Shown: positions 24,376 through 34,317, counted from the stretch's first letter. The stretch is DNA of 35,328 nt from JAHJBR01 sp040757035 (GCA_040757035.1 JBFLYM010000008.1:1-35328), one strand, 5' to 3'. The notes: generated by a model from the sequence alone, not told the origin. Numbers and translations: made by a program.

Positions 24376-27030
24376 ATGCTTGCAAAAAATTATTCCAAAG
24401 AAATAGAAAAAAAATGGCAGAAGAAATGGGAAGAAAATAAAACATATGCATTTGATGAAGCAGATGCTTTTGGAGATTGGTGTCCTGATCCAAATTGGTA
24501 TCTTGATCCAAAGTTCATTGCAAAATCTATTTACTCAAATCTATCAAAACAATTAAAACCTTCACAATCTTCACAATCATCAAAACCTTCAAAACCCATT
24601 TATTCTATAGACACTCCTCCTCCATTTACTTCTGGCGAACTTCATTTAGGACATGTGCTTTCTTATTCGTTTTTTGATTTTATAGCAAGGTACAAAAGAA
24701 TGAACGGATTTAATGTGTTTTACCCTCAGGGTTGGGATGCCCAGGGTTTTCCGACCGAAGTACGAGTAGAGAAAAAACATGGGAAATTACCGCCGGACGA
24801 ATTTAGAAAGAAATGTATTGAATGGACATATGAATTCATAGCGAAGATGAAGGCGCAGATGATTGAAATGGGATTCTCGCCAGATTGGAGATACGAATAT
24901 AGAACAATGGATCCTGAATATCATAGTAAAGTTCAGCTTTCTTTGATTCAAATGTATAACAAAGGGGAGATTTATCGCGCGGAATATCCAGTACATTGGT
25001 GTCCGAACTGTGTTAGTGCGATCGCAAAGGCAGAATTGGAAGATTTGGAACGAGAAACGTTTTTGAATTACGTTATTTTTAGAGGCGCAGATGGAGAATA
25101 TGGGGAATGTGGGAAATGGAGGGAACATGGAAAATATGCGGAAGATAAAGAACACAAAAAACATAACGAACATGACGAATATAAAGAACACGAAGAACAG
25201 CTTATAATTGCAACTACACGGCCAGAGCTTATTCCAGCATGTGTTGCAGTGATGTTCAATCCGAGTGATGAAAGATATAACCATCTTAAAGGAAGCGGAA
25301 AAACAGCGATTACTCCATTGGGAGATTGCGTGCCAATAATTGCTGATAAAGATGTTGAAAAGGAATTTGGGACTGGATTAATGATGGTGTGCACATTTGG
25401 AGATAAAATGGATGTGGTTTGGACACATAGGCACAAACTTCAATTCAAAAACGTGATAGATCAGCACGGAAGAATGCAAAATAGCGGCGAACTGAACGGA
25501 TTGAAGATTCAGGAGGCTCGAAAAAAAATTCTGGAGAAATTAAATAGCGAAGGTAAATTACTAAAGCAGGAAAAAAAACTCCAAGTCGTAAAAGTTCATG
25601 ATAGATGCAAAACTTTGGTTGAATTTATAACTAGTATGCAATGGTTTGGAAATATAAAGGCAAGTGCTAGTAGAATTAAAGAATTTGCAAAACAGATAAC
25701 ATGGGTTCCTTCTTTTGGAATTTCCTATCTTACAGACTGGATTGATAATGTTGATTGGGATTGGGTGATTTCAAGGCAACGTTTTTTTGGAACTCCTCTT
25801 CCGTTTTATTATTGCGAAAAATGCAATAGAACTGCTGCCGCAGAAGAACTTCCATTTTACGCAGAAAAAGCAAAACGCAAAATGTGTTTATGTGGTGAAG
25901 AAATGAAAGCAGAAACCAGTACGTGCGATTGCTGGGTTGATTCTAGTATAACTCCTCTTATAATTGCTGGTTGGCCGAACAACAAAAAAGCAATGGAAAG
26001 GATTTACCCTTCATCGCTCAGATCGCAAGGCGTAGAAATAGTGCGCACATGGGCGTTTTATACAATATATAGAAGCGGTATGTTAACAGGCAAAAAACCA
26101 TGGGAAACTATACTTCTCAATGGAAATGTACTTGCGCCTGATGGCAAAAAGATGAGCAAAAGCCTAGATAATGTAATAAGCCCGCAGCAACTGCAAAGTG
26201 AGTATTCTGCGGATGCCATAAGACAATGGGCCGCGCTTTCAGGTGCGATGGCAAAGGACAGACCGTTTTCATATGAAGATTTAAGATATGCGAAAGGTTT
26301 TCTTATCAAACTTTGGAATTCTGCAAAACTCATTGAAATAAATGAGGATGAACATGAAGATAATGTGAAAAAAGAGCCGCAGCCATTGCCGTTATCATCG
26401 CTACCAGCATCATTATCATCATTGCCGCCATCATCCGCGATGCGTGTTGTGGACAGATGGATAATCGGAAGAATGAACGAAACAATACGTGATTTTACTG
26501 CGCATATGGAAGTGTTTGAATATCACCATGCGATGAGCAAACTTTATCAATTTTATTGGCATGATTTTTGCGATAATTATTTGGAATATGTAAAACACCG
26601 CATCTATGCTCCGCACAATTGTGGTGAGCAAAGTAAAATGGCCGCGCAAATTACTATGCGAAGCGTACTGTACAACACTATAAAACTTATTGCGCCGATT
26701 ACTCCACATATAAGCGAGGAGATTTGGTATGAGGTTTTTAAAGAAAAAGAGAGTATTCATCGTGCGCAATGGCCAAAGGTAGGTCTAATAGATGAAAACG
26801 CAATAGCACTCGCGCGCACTGCGAACGAAATTGTAAAAATCTTAAGACAATATAAAGCAACAAATAAAAAGGCGATGAATTCTGCGCTCTCATATGTGAA
26901 AATGCGCGCTCCTGATATCGCTGAACTTAAAGAAGATATTTGCGGAGTTATGAAAATACAACGATTAGAAATTGAGAATAGCGAGAAGGTGGAACTTGTG
27001 AATGCAGAATTTGCCGCTTGCGCTAATTGA
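24376..27030 (+). CDS. valS: Valyl-tRNA synthetase
   Basis: An 884-aa class I synthetase that charges tRNA(Val). The HIGH-type motif is HLGH (90-93) in SGELHLGHVLSYSFFDFIAR, then the archaeal ValRS block YPQGWDAQGFPTEVRVEKK. The editing domain contains TTRPELIPACVAV and the ValRS-like CTFGDKMDVVW. Zinc-binding clusters CEKC...CLCG lie near 490-515, and KMSKS is at 592-596. The anticodon-binding helical domain follows. These features favour Val over Leu or Ile. Three low-complexity inserts stand out: Ser/Lys/Pro-rich at about 60-74, His/Glu/Lys-rich in the editing domain at about 255-275, and Leu/Pro/Ser-rich at about 675-692. It has its own promoter and is followed by a surface-protein gene. 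Confidence 0.95.
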   Translation: MLAKNYSKEIEKKWQKKWEENKTYAFDEADAFGDWCPDPNWYLDPKFIAKSIYSNLSKQLKPSQSSQSSKPSKPIYSIDTPPPFTSGELHLGHVLSYSFFDFIARYKRMNGFNVFYPQGWDAQGFPTEVRVEKKHGKLPPDEFRKKCIEWTYEFIAKMKAQMIEMGFSPDWRYEYRTMDPEYHSKVQLSLIQMYNKGEIYRAEYPVHWCPNCVSAIAKAELEDLERETFLNYVIFRGADGEYGECGKWREHGKYAEDKEHKKHNEHDEYKEHEEQLIIATTRPELIPACVAVMFNPSDERYNHLKGSGKTAITPLGDCVPIIADKDVEKEFGTGLMMVCTFGDKMDVVWTHRHKLQFKNVIDQHGRMQNSGELNGLKIQEARKKILEKLNSEGKLLKQEKKLQVVKVHDRCKTLVEFITSMQWFGNIKASASRIKEFAKQITWVPSFGISYLTDWIDNVDWDWVISRQRFFGTPLPFYYCEKCNRTAAAEELPFYAEKAKRKMCLCGEEMKAETSTCDCWVDSSITPLIIAGWPNNKKAMERIYPSSLRSQGVEIVRTWAFYTIYRSGMLTGKKPWETILLNGNVLAPDGKKMSKSLDNVISPQQLQSEYSADAIRQWAALSGAMAKDRPFSYEDLRYAKGFLIKLWNSAKLIEINEDEHEDNVKKEPQPLPLSSLPASLSSLPPSSAMRVVDRWIIGRMNETIRDFTAHMEVFEYHHAMSKLYQFYWHDFCDNYLEYVKHRIYAPHNCGEQSKMAAQITMRSVLYNTIKLIAPITPHISEEIWYEVFKEKESIHRAQWPKVGLIDENAIALARTANEIVKILRQYKATNKKAMNSALSYVKMRAPDIAELKEDICGVMKIQRLEIENSEKVELVNAEFAACAN

Positions 27031-27106
27031 AAATCTTCTTTTTAAGTATCATACACATACTAATATCAGTAATATTAATGTATAATATTAGATTAGTATA
27101 ATATCA

Positions 27107-27117
27107 ATATTTATATC
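27107..27117 (+). promoter_or_regulatory. TATA box of the large surface-protein gene
   Basis: ATATTTATATC is centred about 27 nt before ATG 27139, which predicts a leaderless transcript. The gap 27031-27138 is very AT-rich, with repeated TAATAT and TATAATAT words, so flanking alternatives exist. Confidence 0.5.
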
Positions 27118-27138
27118 TATTTTGCTTATAGGTAAATC

Positions 27139-30100
27139 ATGCTCGGAAAAATAGGTTTTGGATTTGTTCTACTTATTTTTATTTCGCTTTCGTTTGGTAT
27201 AGATGCATTTTTAGAAAATTTTGAAAAACCCTGGAATTATGAATATAAATGGCCTAACAACGCAAGTGTAGTGGATTATAGTCTTGTGCCTATTCTTTCA
27301 CCAGCCTGGAATGTTTATGCTGCGCAAACCAGTCTTGATACACTTGCAATTACTGCGATTGAAGATCCTTACTCGCAAACAACGCGCATAACAAATGCAA
27401 AGAAAAACTATTATGAAACAAAAAATATTGTTGCTCAAATCACAGAATTTGTGGATTATGGAACGCTTCCTTTCATTGTTGCGCCAGATAAATTTTGTAC
27501 TAATCTTTTAGAACTTGATGCGCAACAATGCATGTGCGCGCTTGGTTTGAACCCAATGGAATGCGCGGGGATGAGTAAAGAATTCCGCTACATGCTCGCA
27601 AAACGAATTTTCAGCAATGATTACGCTGCATTATGGAAATGGACTATGAACCTCTCGCTCAACGCACTTGAAAATAGCAGCTCTGATCTTAATAAAGCGA
27701 TTTACGCTCTTGAAAGCAATTATGATGAAGTTGCTTTTAGCGGTATATGCGAACTAGGTAGTGTGGGTTATGAAATATGCGAGAATGTTTCCCTATTTTT
27801 CGCGGCTTTGAATGGCAGCAACATCAAAAATTATGAAGATTTTGGAAAAATAAGAAGCGCGCTTGTGAGCAATTATTTTAGTGTTTATGATGATGTGCCG
27901 CATATTGAATTCGGATGGCTTATAAATTTAATTGGTGGCGAAAAAAACGCAAATACCGCAATCGGAAAAATAAAATTGCTCGATTCCAAATTGAACGAAT
28001 ACAGTAATGCGATGAAACGCAGATATAATGCGCTTTCTGATGAAGTCAAAGTGGTAATAAACGAAGCAGAAGTTTTGGGAAAATCTGTTAGCGCAGAGCG
28101 TTTGGAAAAAATATATGCGAGTCCCTTCTTCAAAGATATTGTAGGTAATGATGTTGCAAGCGTAAATGAAAGATGTGAAAAAGGAAGGACGCTTTTATCT
28201 TTGGCGCGCGCGAATAAAAGCAGTGCTGAATTCGCACAAATGTACCGAGAAAAGGATTACTTAAGGGCGTCTATCGTCAATATGAATGACGCAAGAGTTT
28301 CGGCGCGCATCGCAAAAAATGAATTTGATATTGCAAAGGATAACGCAAAGGAAATTGTTTCTTCTTATGAAATTAGCGCGGAAGAGTGGTTATCAAAAGT
28401 TGAGAACAGATTCATGAATACTATAATGCCAGAGCGAGCGAGCGCGTTTTATGACCTAGCAAAAAATAATTTTATAGATGGAAAAAATGCTGATAGGATA
28501 GGTGATAAATTTGAGCGTTATGCTTCTGCAATAAAAAATGCAAAGAGTGCATATTTGATCTTGCCAGAAAATGAAAAAGACACAAATTGGACATCAATTG
28601 TTTCGTGTTCCGAAGCAGAAAATTTGATGACAAGAGCGAATAAGGACGAAATTGATACGATTAGAGAACGCGCATTATATTCTATTCTAACCAAAAACAA
28701 TAATGTCAGCGAACTCATTTCTGGTTGCGATAATATTAAAGAAAGAATAATAGATTCGGCAAAGTACAAATATTCTGAATTAGATGGATTGATGAATGAA
28801 ATATCCAGATTCATTGCTTTATGCGGTTCGGATTGTGAGGATTTAAAATCAGAATTGAAAGCCAAACAACATGGAATAGCAATAAATGGAGCACTTGTTT
28901 ATCCTGATTGTATTGGTTCATTAAAAGAGTTGCAGGATAGTCTTATTGATATCAAAAATGATGTTGTAAAAAATATTAAGTCATTAGTTGGTAACCATCT
29001 TTTTGTAAGAAAAACTTTTTTTGCTGACCATGCTGTGCTTGATAGAGCGACGAATGTACGATTGGAAATAACCGTTGCGAACACGGTTGAATACCCCGGA
29101 GAAAATCTTAGGGTTGATATTGAAACTCCTATTGAATTTAGTTTGGAGGATGCGGTTTATGGTGCGAATGATTTAAGAGGTGTCGTGTATTTAAACGGAA
29201 AATTGTCAATATATATAAAATCAATAAATGCTTCTGAAAGAAAAATGTTTATTTTTGAAAAAGATAATGTATTGCTCAAAACTAACAAAATTACAAAAAA
29301 GGCTTTTGGTGAAGAAGATTATTCAGCAAGAATTATTGAGAATAGGGACGTTGTTTGTACTAATGATATAACAAATTTCTATATTGATGAAAAATGGGGT
29401 ATGTTACTGATAGATGGCGGACCTGTTGCTTTGGATAATGGTTTTGTGAGAAAATATATCTCTAAAGGAGAACATAAATTTGAAGCAAGATATAGTGTAG
29501 TTGATGCTTATTCCAAACAAATTACTGGAAATACAAGTACTAAAGCAGGCGAACGGATTTATTACAAGTACATGATTGAATTGGCACCTAAAATCGATAT
29601 GGAATATGTACAAATCTTCGCGCCAATGGCTTCAAACAATTACATAAAAGAAAAGAAAGTGATTACTGTAACTGGTGAAAAAATTAATACTGTTGAAAGT
29701 ACAACGGGTTTTGTAATTAAGATTTTCGGATTACTTCAGAATAAGCCTGCATCTTTGGAAATAAATTATTATGTTGATAATAGCAGCGAATATGCAAAAG
29801 AAGAAATAGATAAATTAGAAAAATTAAATTTAAGCAATGTCAGTAAAGCGATTATAAATGAAGCTAAAGGCGCGCTGTTGCAAAATGATGGGCAGACCGT
29901 GGTTGAGAAAATACAGAATGTTTATGAAAACATCGAACGCGAAAAAATTGATGTTGCAAAAATGCAAAAAAGATGTGATGAATACCACGCACTTATCTCA
30001 CAAGAATTAAATAAAATAGAAAATGTTTTGGGTGTTAAAGAAGAAAGGGATTCGGATGCCAAAGAAAAAAATGAATTCACAGATACACTCTTCATGAGAT

Positions 30101-31098
30101 ATAATTTCCTTAAAGATATTTTGAATGAATTAGACGGTAAAACTCTTGTTGAACAACTGACCATTCTTGAAACATATAATTCAAAGTGGATATCTAATTA
30201 TCTTCAAACGTTCAAGAAAAACGCGTCGGCGAAAATAAATATCATGTATGCAAAATATTTGGAAATTGAAAATAATTATAAGAATTATGATAACAGTTAT
30301 ATTGATGACGAACTTGCCACAGAGTTTGTCTTGCTTAAGAATTTATATCGTAAGTTTGATATAGGTAATCTATTAGAAGATGGATATGCACTCGCTACGG
30401 CTATTGAAAAAACAGCTGTGCACATGGAAGATTTAGAAAAACGGATAGCTGCTAAACACAGTTGGGTCATTTCAGATATTGATGCTTTGCGCAATGGAAT
30501 TGGTGAATCGCTAAAAAAATATGGAAATGAATACTCAAATGCAAAGGGAACTCGCTTTGAAAGCTTTTTTAAAATTAAGAATGACGATGCGCAGAATATT
30601 TTAAAGCAGGCGGATAGTGCGCTTAAAAAAAGAGATATAACGAATATCAATACGATTTCAAAATTATATCAAAAACTCCTCGCTATTGACAATAACATCA
30701 CTACTACACTAAGTTATTTGGAAACACGCGCCAGTAATGATTCTGTTCAAGTACGAAACATTGTTTCTTTATCCTCAAAAAAATTACCGGAAAAGGATTA
30801 TAAAAAAATTTCTTCGCTTATAATAACAATGGATGACTATCTATCTAAAACAGAATGGATAAAAACAATGAAAACCCAGGACGAGATACTAAAAATAATT
30901 TCTTCATATGAAACCAATACAAATTATGATGTTGTGTTATGGTTAAGTGGTATTTTTGTTTGTGGAGTTATTATGCTTTACTATTTTAAAGGAAGAGGAG
31001 GTAGTTTATCTGACATGCATAGTCAAATCTTAAAATTTCTGAAACTTGGAGGCACGAAAAAACAAAAAGCATTCAAAAAACTAAAAAAAGCTGATTAA
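27139..31098 (+). CDS. Very large membrane-anchored coiled-coil surface protein
   Basis: A 1319-aa protein with an N-terminal signal peptide (GFGFVLLIFISLSFGIDAF), a huge extracytoplasmic region and one C-terminal helix (VVLWLSGIFVCGVIMLYYF) followed by a short basic cytoplasmic tail. Residues about 100-630 and 880-1250 are predominantly helical with heptad-like Leu/Ile/Ala spacing. Between them, about 640-880, is a beta-rich section (VRLEITVANTVEYPGENLRVDI...) that looks like an adhesion or NEW3-type domain. Cysteines occur in pairs in the N-terminal third (for example QQCMCALG, GICELGSVGYEIC). I recognise no named family. The arrangement of coiled coil, beta domain and coiled coil on a single anchor suggests a cell-surface stalk or S-layer-associated protein. 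It converges on the helicase gene with a 10-bp gap. Confidence 0.8.
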   Translation: MLGKIGFGFVLLIFISLSFGIDAFLENFEKPWNYEYKWPNNASVVDYSLVPILSPAWNVYAAQTSLDTLAITAIEDPYSQTTRITNAKKNYYETKNIVAQITEFVDYGTLPFIVAPDKFCTNLLELDAQQCMCALGLNPMECAGMSKEFRYMLAKRIFSNDYAALWKWTMNLSLNALENSSSDLNKAIYALESNYDEVAFSGICELGSVGYEICENVSLFFAALNGSNIKNYEDFGKIRSALVSNYFSVYDDVPHIEFGWLINLIGGEKNANTAIGKIKLLDSKLNEYSNAMKRRYNALSDEVKVVINEAEVLGKSVSAERLEKIYASPFFKDIVGNDVASVNERCEKGRTLLSLARANKSSAEFAQMYREKDYLRASIVNMNDARVSARIAKNEFDIAKDNAKEIVSSYEISAEEWLSKVENRFMNTIMPERASAFYDLAKNNFIDGKNADRIGDKFERYASAIKNAKSAYLILPENEKDTNWTSIVSCSEAENLMTRANKDEIDTIRERALYSILTKNNNVSELISGCDNIKERIIDSAKYKYSELDGLMNEISRFIALCGSDCEDLKSELKAKQHGIAINGALVYPDCIGSLKELQDSLIDIKNDVVKNIKSLVGNHLFVRKTFFADHAVLDRATNVRLEITVANTVEYPGENLRVDIETPIEFSLEDAVYGANDLRGVVYLNGKLSIYIKSINASERKMFIFEKDNVLLKTNKITKKAFGEEDYSARIIENRDVVCTNDITNFYIDEKWGMLLIDGGPVALDNGFVRKYISKGEHKFEARYSVVDAYSKQITGNTSTKAGERIYYKYMIELAPKIDMEYVQIFAPMASNNYIKEKKVITVTGEKINTVESTTGFVIKIFGLLQNKPASLEINYYVDNSSEYAKEEIDKLEKLNLSNVSKAIINEAKGALLQNDGQTVVEKIQNVYENIEREKIDVAKMQKRCDEYHALISQELNKIENVLGVKEERDSDAKEKNEFTDTLFMRYNFLKDILNELDGKTLVEQLTILETYNSKWISNYLQTFKKNASAKINIMYAKYLEIENNYKNYDNSYIDDELATEFVLLKNLYRKFDIGNLLEDGYALATAIEKTAVHMEDLEKRIAAKHSWVISDIDALRNGIGESLKKYGNEYSNAKGTRFESFFKIKNDDAQNILKQADSALKKRDITNINTISKLYQKLLAIDNNITTTLSYLETRASNDSVQVRNIVSLSSKKLPEKDYKKISSLIITMDDYLSKTEWIKTMKTQDEILKIISSYETNTNYDVVLWLSGIFVCGVIMLYYFKGRGGSLSDMHSQILKFLKLGGTKKQKAFKKLKKAD

Positions 31099-31108
31099 AA
31101 AAGGCGGA

Positions 31109-32608
31109 CTAAAAAAAACTGTTTAGTTTTGATTGCCCATTTTTATCTATTTTCATTTTTAACTGCACGTTGTTTGATTTACTATGTTGTGTATTACTAC
31201 GTTGTATATTTTTGATTATATGCTTCATTCTTTTTTCGCGGTTTATAGACGCCCAATGAAAATATTCGTCCCGTGTGCCTCTTGTAATTAAAATATAAAC
31301 TTGCCCTTCTTTGAATCTACCGGCGCGGCCCCTGCGTTGAATGCTTCGTATTTCGCTTGGTATCGGCTCATAAAAAATTACAGCATCAACGGCTGGGATA
31401 TCGAGTCCTTCTTCACCTATGGAGCTTGCAACCAAAACACGAAACTTGTCTTCTCTAAATTGTGCTATGGTTTCTTCCTGCTGCTTTTTTGTATATTTGC
31501 CTTTTTTCCCAAGAAATATGTTCGCTTGAATATTTGCGTTTCTAAGAGCTTGTTCTATAAGTGCAACCTGATGGCGATATTGCGCAAACACAATAATTTT
31601 TTTACCTTCCATTTGTTTTATAAGATCTATAAGAAGAAAAAGTTTTGGATGCTCCTCTTTTGTTTTTAGAAGGATTTGATTTATTCTGATTATTTCTGGG
31701 TTTTTTAGAAGAATCGCTGCGCTTTTTGTTTTTTTAATCGCAGTTTTTTCCAAATAATTTCTTAACGATGATATTCCTTGAGTTTCGGTTAATTCTTGCA
31801 TATGAAGAAGATTGAGAAGGATTGAGTACGTAACGAGGATCGTATACTTTGCGTTGCTTCTTATATTTAGAATTTTTTGCCTAAGTGCAATGAAAAGTTT
31901 TTTTGATTTTATTTGAGGTTGAAATCCCATTACTCTAAGTTTTTGTACATAATTTGAAATTAAGTCACCCAAAATGGATTTTATTAATTTTAGATCTGGA
32001 GTAAGCTGCGTTTCAATCCATTTTATATTAATATTTTTTACATAATTTTGAACATCTTCGTCGGTTTTTGCGCGTATCTGCACATTTTGAATAAATAGGT
32101 TTGCAAGAATTTCGTTTATGCGCGCGCGATTGCCACCTGGTGATGCTGTGAGGCCGACAATACATGCGTTATCTTTTACTCTTTCGGCAATTAATGTATA
32201 TGCATAATCGCCTATTGCTCTATGTGCTTCATCAAATATACATAAAGAAAACGCCTCTGGATTTTTTAATATACCTGAAAGAAGGTCATTTTTTATCGTC
32301 TGTGGAGTGGAAAAAATAATTTGCTTTTCATAAAATATTTTACGTTTGTTTTTTGGAATTTCTCCTGTGATGGTGGTTACAATATTTGGCTCTGTTTCTG
32401 AAATTTCAAGAAATGATGCGTAATGCTGCTTTACTAGTGGGCGCGTTGGGGCGAGAAAAAGGCATTTTCCTGTTTTTAGTTTGGTTTCTATTAACATAAA
32501 ACCAATTAATGTCTTACCAAGACCTGTTGGAAGAACAACTAATGTGTTTCCTTGTTGTGTTATAGAGGAATAAATCGCTTTTTGATATGCGCGTGGTTCT
32601 ATTTTCAT
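31109..32608 (-). CDS. Hef-like SF2 DNA helicase with C-terminal PCNA-binding motif
   Basis: A 499-aa superfamily 2 helicase of the Hef/FANCM/Mph1 group that processes stalled or forked DNA. Motifs from ATG 32608: PTGLGKT (27-33), APTRPLVKQHY (53-63), DEAH (126-129), TASPGG (154-159), IGEEGLDIPAVD (397-408) and QRRGRAGR (424-431). The helical insert between the two RecA domains, typical of Hef, spans about 200-320. The protein ends after the helicase core: there is no XPF-type ERKxxxD nuclease or HhH domain. The last eight residues, QSKLNSFF (492-499), are a textbook PIP box for PCNA. The upstream ATG at 32665 would add 19 unconserved residues; MKIEPRAYQ is the family start. It is convergent with the large surface-protein gene. 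Confidence 0.93.
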   Translation of the reverse strand: MKIEPRAYQKAIYSSITQQGNTLVVLPTGLGKTLIGFMLIETKLKTGKCLFLAPTRPLVKQHYASFLEISETEPNIVTTITGEIPKNKRKIFYEKQIIFSTPQTIKNDLLSGILKNPEAFSLCIFDEAHRAIGDYAYTLIAERVKDNACIVGLTASPGGNRARINEILANLFIQNVQIRAKTDEDVQNYVKNINIKWIETQLTPDLKLIKSILGDLISNYVQKLRVMGFQPQIKSKKLFIALRQKILNIRSNAKYTILVTYSILLNLLHMQELTETQGISSLRNYLEKTAIKKTKSAAILLKNPEIIRINQILLKTKEEHPKLFLLIDLIKQMEGKKIIVFAQYRHQVALIEQALRNANIQANIFLGKKGKYTKKQQEETIAQFREDKFRVLVASSIGEEGLDIPAVDAVIFYEPIPSEIRSIQRRGRAGRFKEGQVYILITRGTRDEYFHWASINREKRMKHIIKNIQRSNTQHSKSNNVQLKMKIDKNGQSKLNSFF

Positions 32609-32729
32609 AGAAATCTTAAAATGTATAATTTTCGTAGTCGTCCAGTGAAGCGAAGGGGCTAACACTTATGATAAATATAGAAAAAATTAGATCTTAAGAC
32701 AATTTTTCCTATTCCGTCTTCTCTCTTAC

Positions 32730-33083
32730 TTAGATCTTGTCAATATCAATTTCGAATGTCATATTCAATTCGAGGTCTCCATTAAATGAATCGGTCTCGC
32801 TTAGTTCTGTTTCCATTATTTCAGCTTCTTCATAAACACTCATCTCACCTTTGCCAATTAATACATCATCATCTAAAGATTCTATGTTACCTCTTATATC
32901 TAATGTATCTAATGTATCTAATGCTCCTTGTTCATCATCTGTTTCTGTGTTCACAACATTTTCAATTGAGAAATCCTCAAGATCCGACAAAACCTCTTTT
33001 GGTGGTTGTTGTTCAGTGCCCAAGCATCCAAACAATAAAACAAACACCAATAGAACAACGATTAAAATGTTCTTATTTTCCAT
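32730..33083 (-). CDS. Small acidic lipoprotein
   Basis: A 117-aa protein with a hydrophobic N-terminus and lipobox LLFGC (Cys20 probably lipidated). The rest is short, very acidic (many Asp, Glu) and low in predicted structure, with a Leu-Asp-Thr microrepeat (LDTLDTLD) encoded by three 9-bp units. No family recognised. GGTGA lies 5 nt upstream of the ATG. It starts 4 bp after the stop of the secreted coiled-coil gene, so the two form an operon and may interact at the surface. Confidence 0.7.
   Translation of the reverse strand: MENKNILIVVLLVFVLLFGCLGTEQQPPKEVLSDLEDFSIENVVNTETDDEQGALDTLDTLDIRGNIESLDDDVLIGKGEMSVYEEAEIMETELSETDSFNGDLELNMTFEIDIDKI
32897..32923. repeat. Three 9-bp tandem units inside the lipoprotein gene
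   Basis: TATCTAATG occurs three times in a row and encodes Thr-Leu-Asp on the - strand. Because the unit is a multiple of three, slippage would change length without a frameshift. Confidence 0.8.
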
Positions 33084-33087
33084 TTTT

Positions 33088-34296
33088 TCACCTATTCGAG
33101 GTATAACTTACCACGGTGCCTGATGATTTCCAATTTGTTTCGGTGCCTGTTTTACTTTTGCGATATGTGCCATGGCCTGTTAATATTACGGTTCCAGTCC
33201 CACTTGCTTCTAAATCTATGTTCGTGCCTTCAATTGTTATATGCATATTGCTTCCTGTAATTGTTGCAGCCCCATCAAATCCAGTATATATTGTTGTACT
33301 TCCATTTACTGTTTTTGTTCCTTGTCCGATTATTGTAACCTGCACATCACTAGCGTAATCTACAATAGTAAGCGTACCTTCTGCGCCGTTTACTTTAACC
33401 GTTCCAGAACCTGTTAATACCGCTGTTCCATTTCCTTTTGCATAAAGGTTTCCTGTTCCGTTAAATTCTTGCATCTTTGTTTTTAACTTTTCAATATTAT
33501 TTTTTAGTGTTGTATTATGCGCTTCTTTGAGATAATTTGCAGCTTTTTTTATGAATTCATGTCCTTCTCTAAATAATCTATCTGCGTCCTGAACATTTTG
33601 AATTTGCCCAAACTTTGCTTTTGCTAATTCATACTGTCCTTCTGCCAATGCAACCTTTGAATTAAAATCGACCAATAAAGCCTCCAATTCTACGGTATCG
33701 GCCCCCCGGATCTTTAGTTCATCTATTTTTGTTTGTATTCTTTTAGAAACATCATCCGCTTTATCAAGGATATAATCAATCTTAGCGCTTAATATTTTGC
33801 CAACAAACCTTTTTACATGGACTTTCACATCATTCCATTTATTCTTAACTTTATTTGCTGCATTTTTTAAGTCCTCTTTTGTTGTAGCGCTTTCAACATC
33901 CGTTTTTATCTGCTGTATGCCTGCTATATCGGCGTCTATTTCAGCAAGAGTATTTGTTCTTTCTGTTTCATCTATGCCGGTTATTGTTTCTACTCGTACC
34001 CTTGCCATTCTAAGATATTTTTCCATTGTATTACATGCCTTTGACATAAAGTTTTTTGCTTTATCAAGCGCGTTTGCCAAATTCTCAGCATTCTTATACT
34101 GTATATATCTATCTTTTGCAATAATCCAATCTTGCTTTGCATCTGCGTATACATTTTTAACTTGTATATATTCGGCTTTCATACTCCTATATTTTTCTTT
34201 TGCCGCTTCCAAATTAGAAGGAGTTGCAGCATTAACAATAAAAGTCAATGCGAGCAAAAAAACTCCAAACAATATAAACCATATCTCTCTCTTCAT
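33088..34296 (-). CDS. Secreted coiled-coil protein with a C-terminal beta-repeat domain
   Basis: A 402-aa protein with a signal peptide (IWFILFGVFLLALTFIVNA, cut near ATPS). A long helical region follows to about residue 280 (Lys/Ala/Glu-rich, with coiled-coil spacing). The C-terminal ~115 residues are Gly/Thr/Asn/Ser/Val-rich and look like short beta strands of a solenoid or bactofilin-like surface domain (GNGTAVLTGSGTVKVNG, GSGTVILTGHGTY-type units). No transmembrane anchor at the C-terminus. The ATG has GGTGAT 3 nt upstream. It is first in an operon with the acidic lipoprotein and is probably driven by the TATA elements within 34318-34401. Function unknown; a surface or adhesion role is inferred from the architecture. 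Confidence 0.75.
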   Translation of the reverse strand: MKREIWFILFGVFLLALTFIVNAATPSNLEAAKEKYRSMKAEYIQVKNVYADAKQDWIIAKDRYIQYKNAENLANALDKAKNFMSKACNTMEKYLRMARVRVETITGIDETERTNTLAEIDADIAGIQQIKTDVESATTKEDLKNAANKVKNKWNDVKVHVKRFVGKILSAKIDYILDKADDVSKRIQTKIDELKIRGADTVELEALLVDFNSKVALAEGQYELAKAKFGQIQNVQDADRLFREGHEFIKKAANYLKEAHNTTLKNNIEKLKTKMQEFNGTGNLYAKGNGTAVLTGSGTVKVNGAEGTLTIVDYASDVQVTIIGQGTKTVNGSTTIYTGFDGAATITGSNMHITIEGTNIDLEASGTGTVILTGHGTYRKSKTGTETNWKSSGTVVSYTSNR

Positions 34297-34317
34297 CTTA
34301 TCACCAAAATGATATTA

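Noticed and set aside
24376..27030. Leucyl- or isoleucyl-tRNA synthetase as identity of the class I synthetase
   Set aside because: The WDAQGFPTE block, the CTFGDKMDVVW editing motif and the N-terminal layout match archaeal ValRS better.
31301..31669. 122-codon + strand frame inside the helicase gene
   Set aside because: Antisense to helicase motifs IV-VI, which are clearly coding on the - strand.
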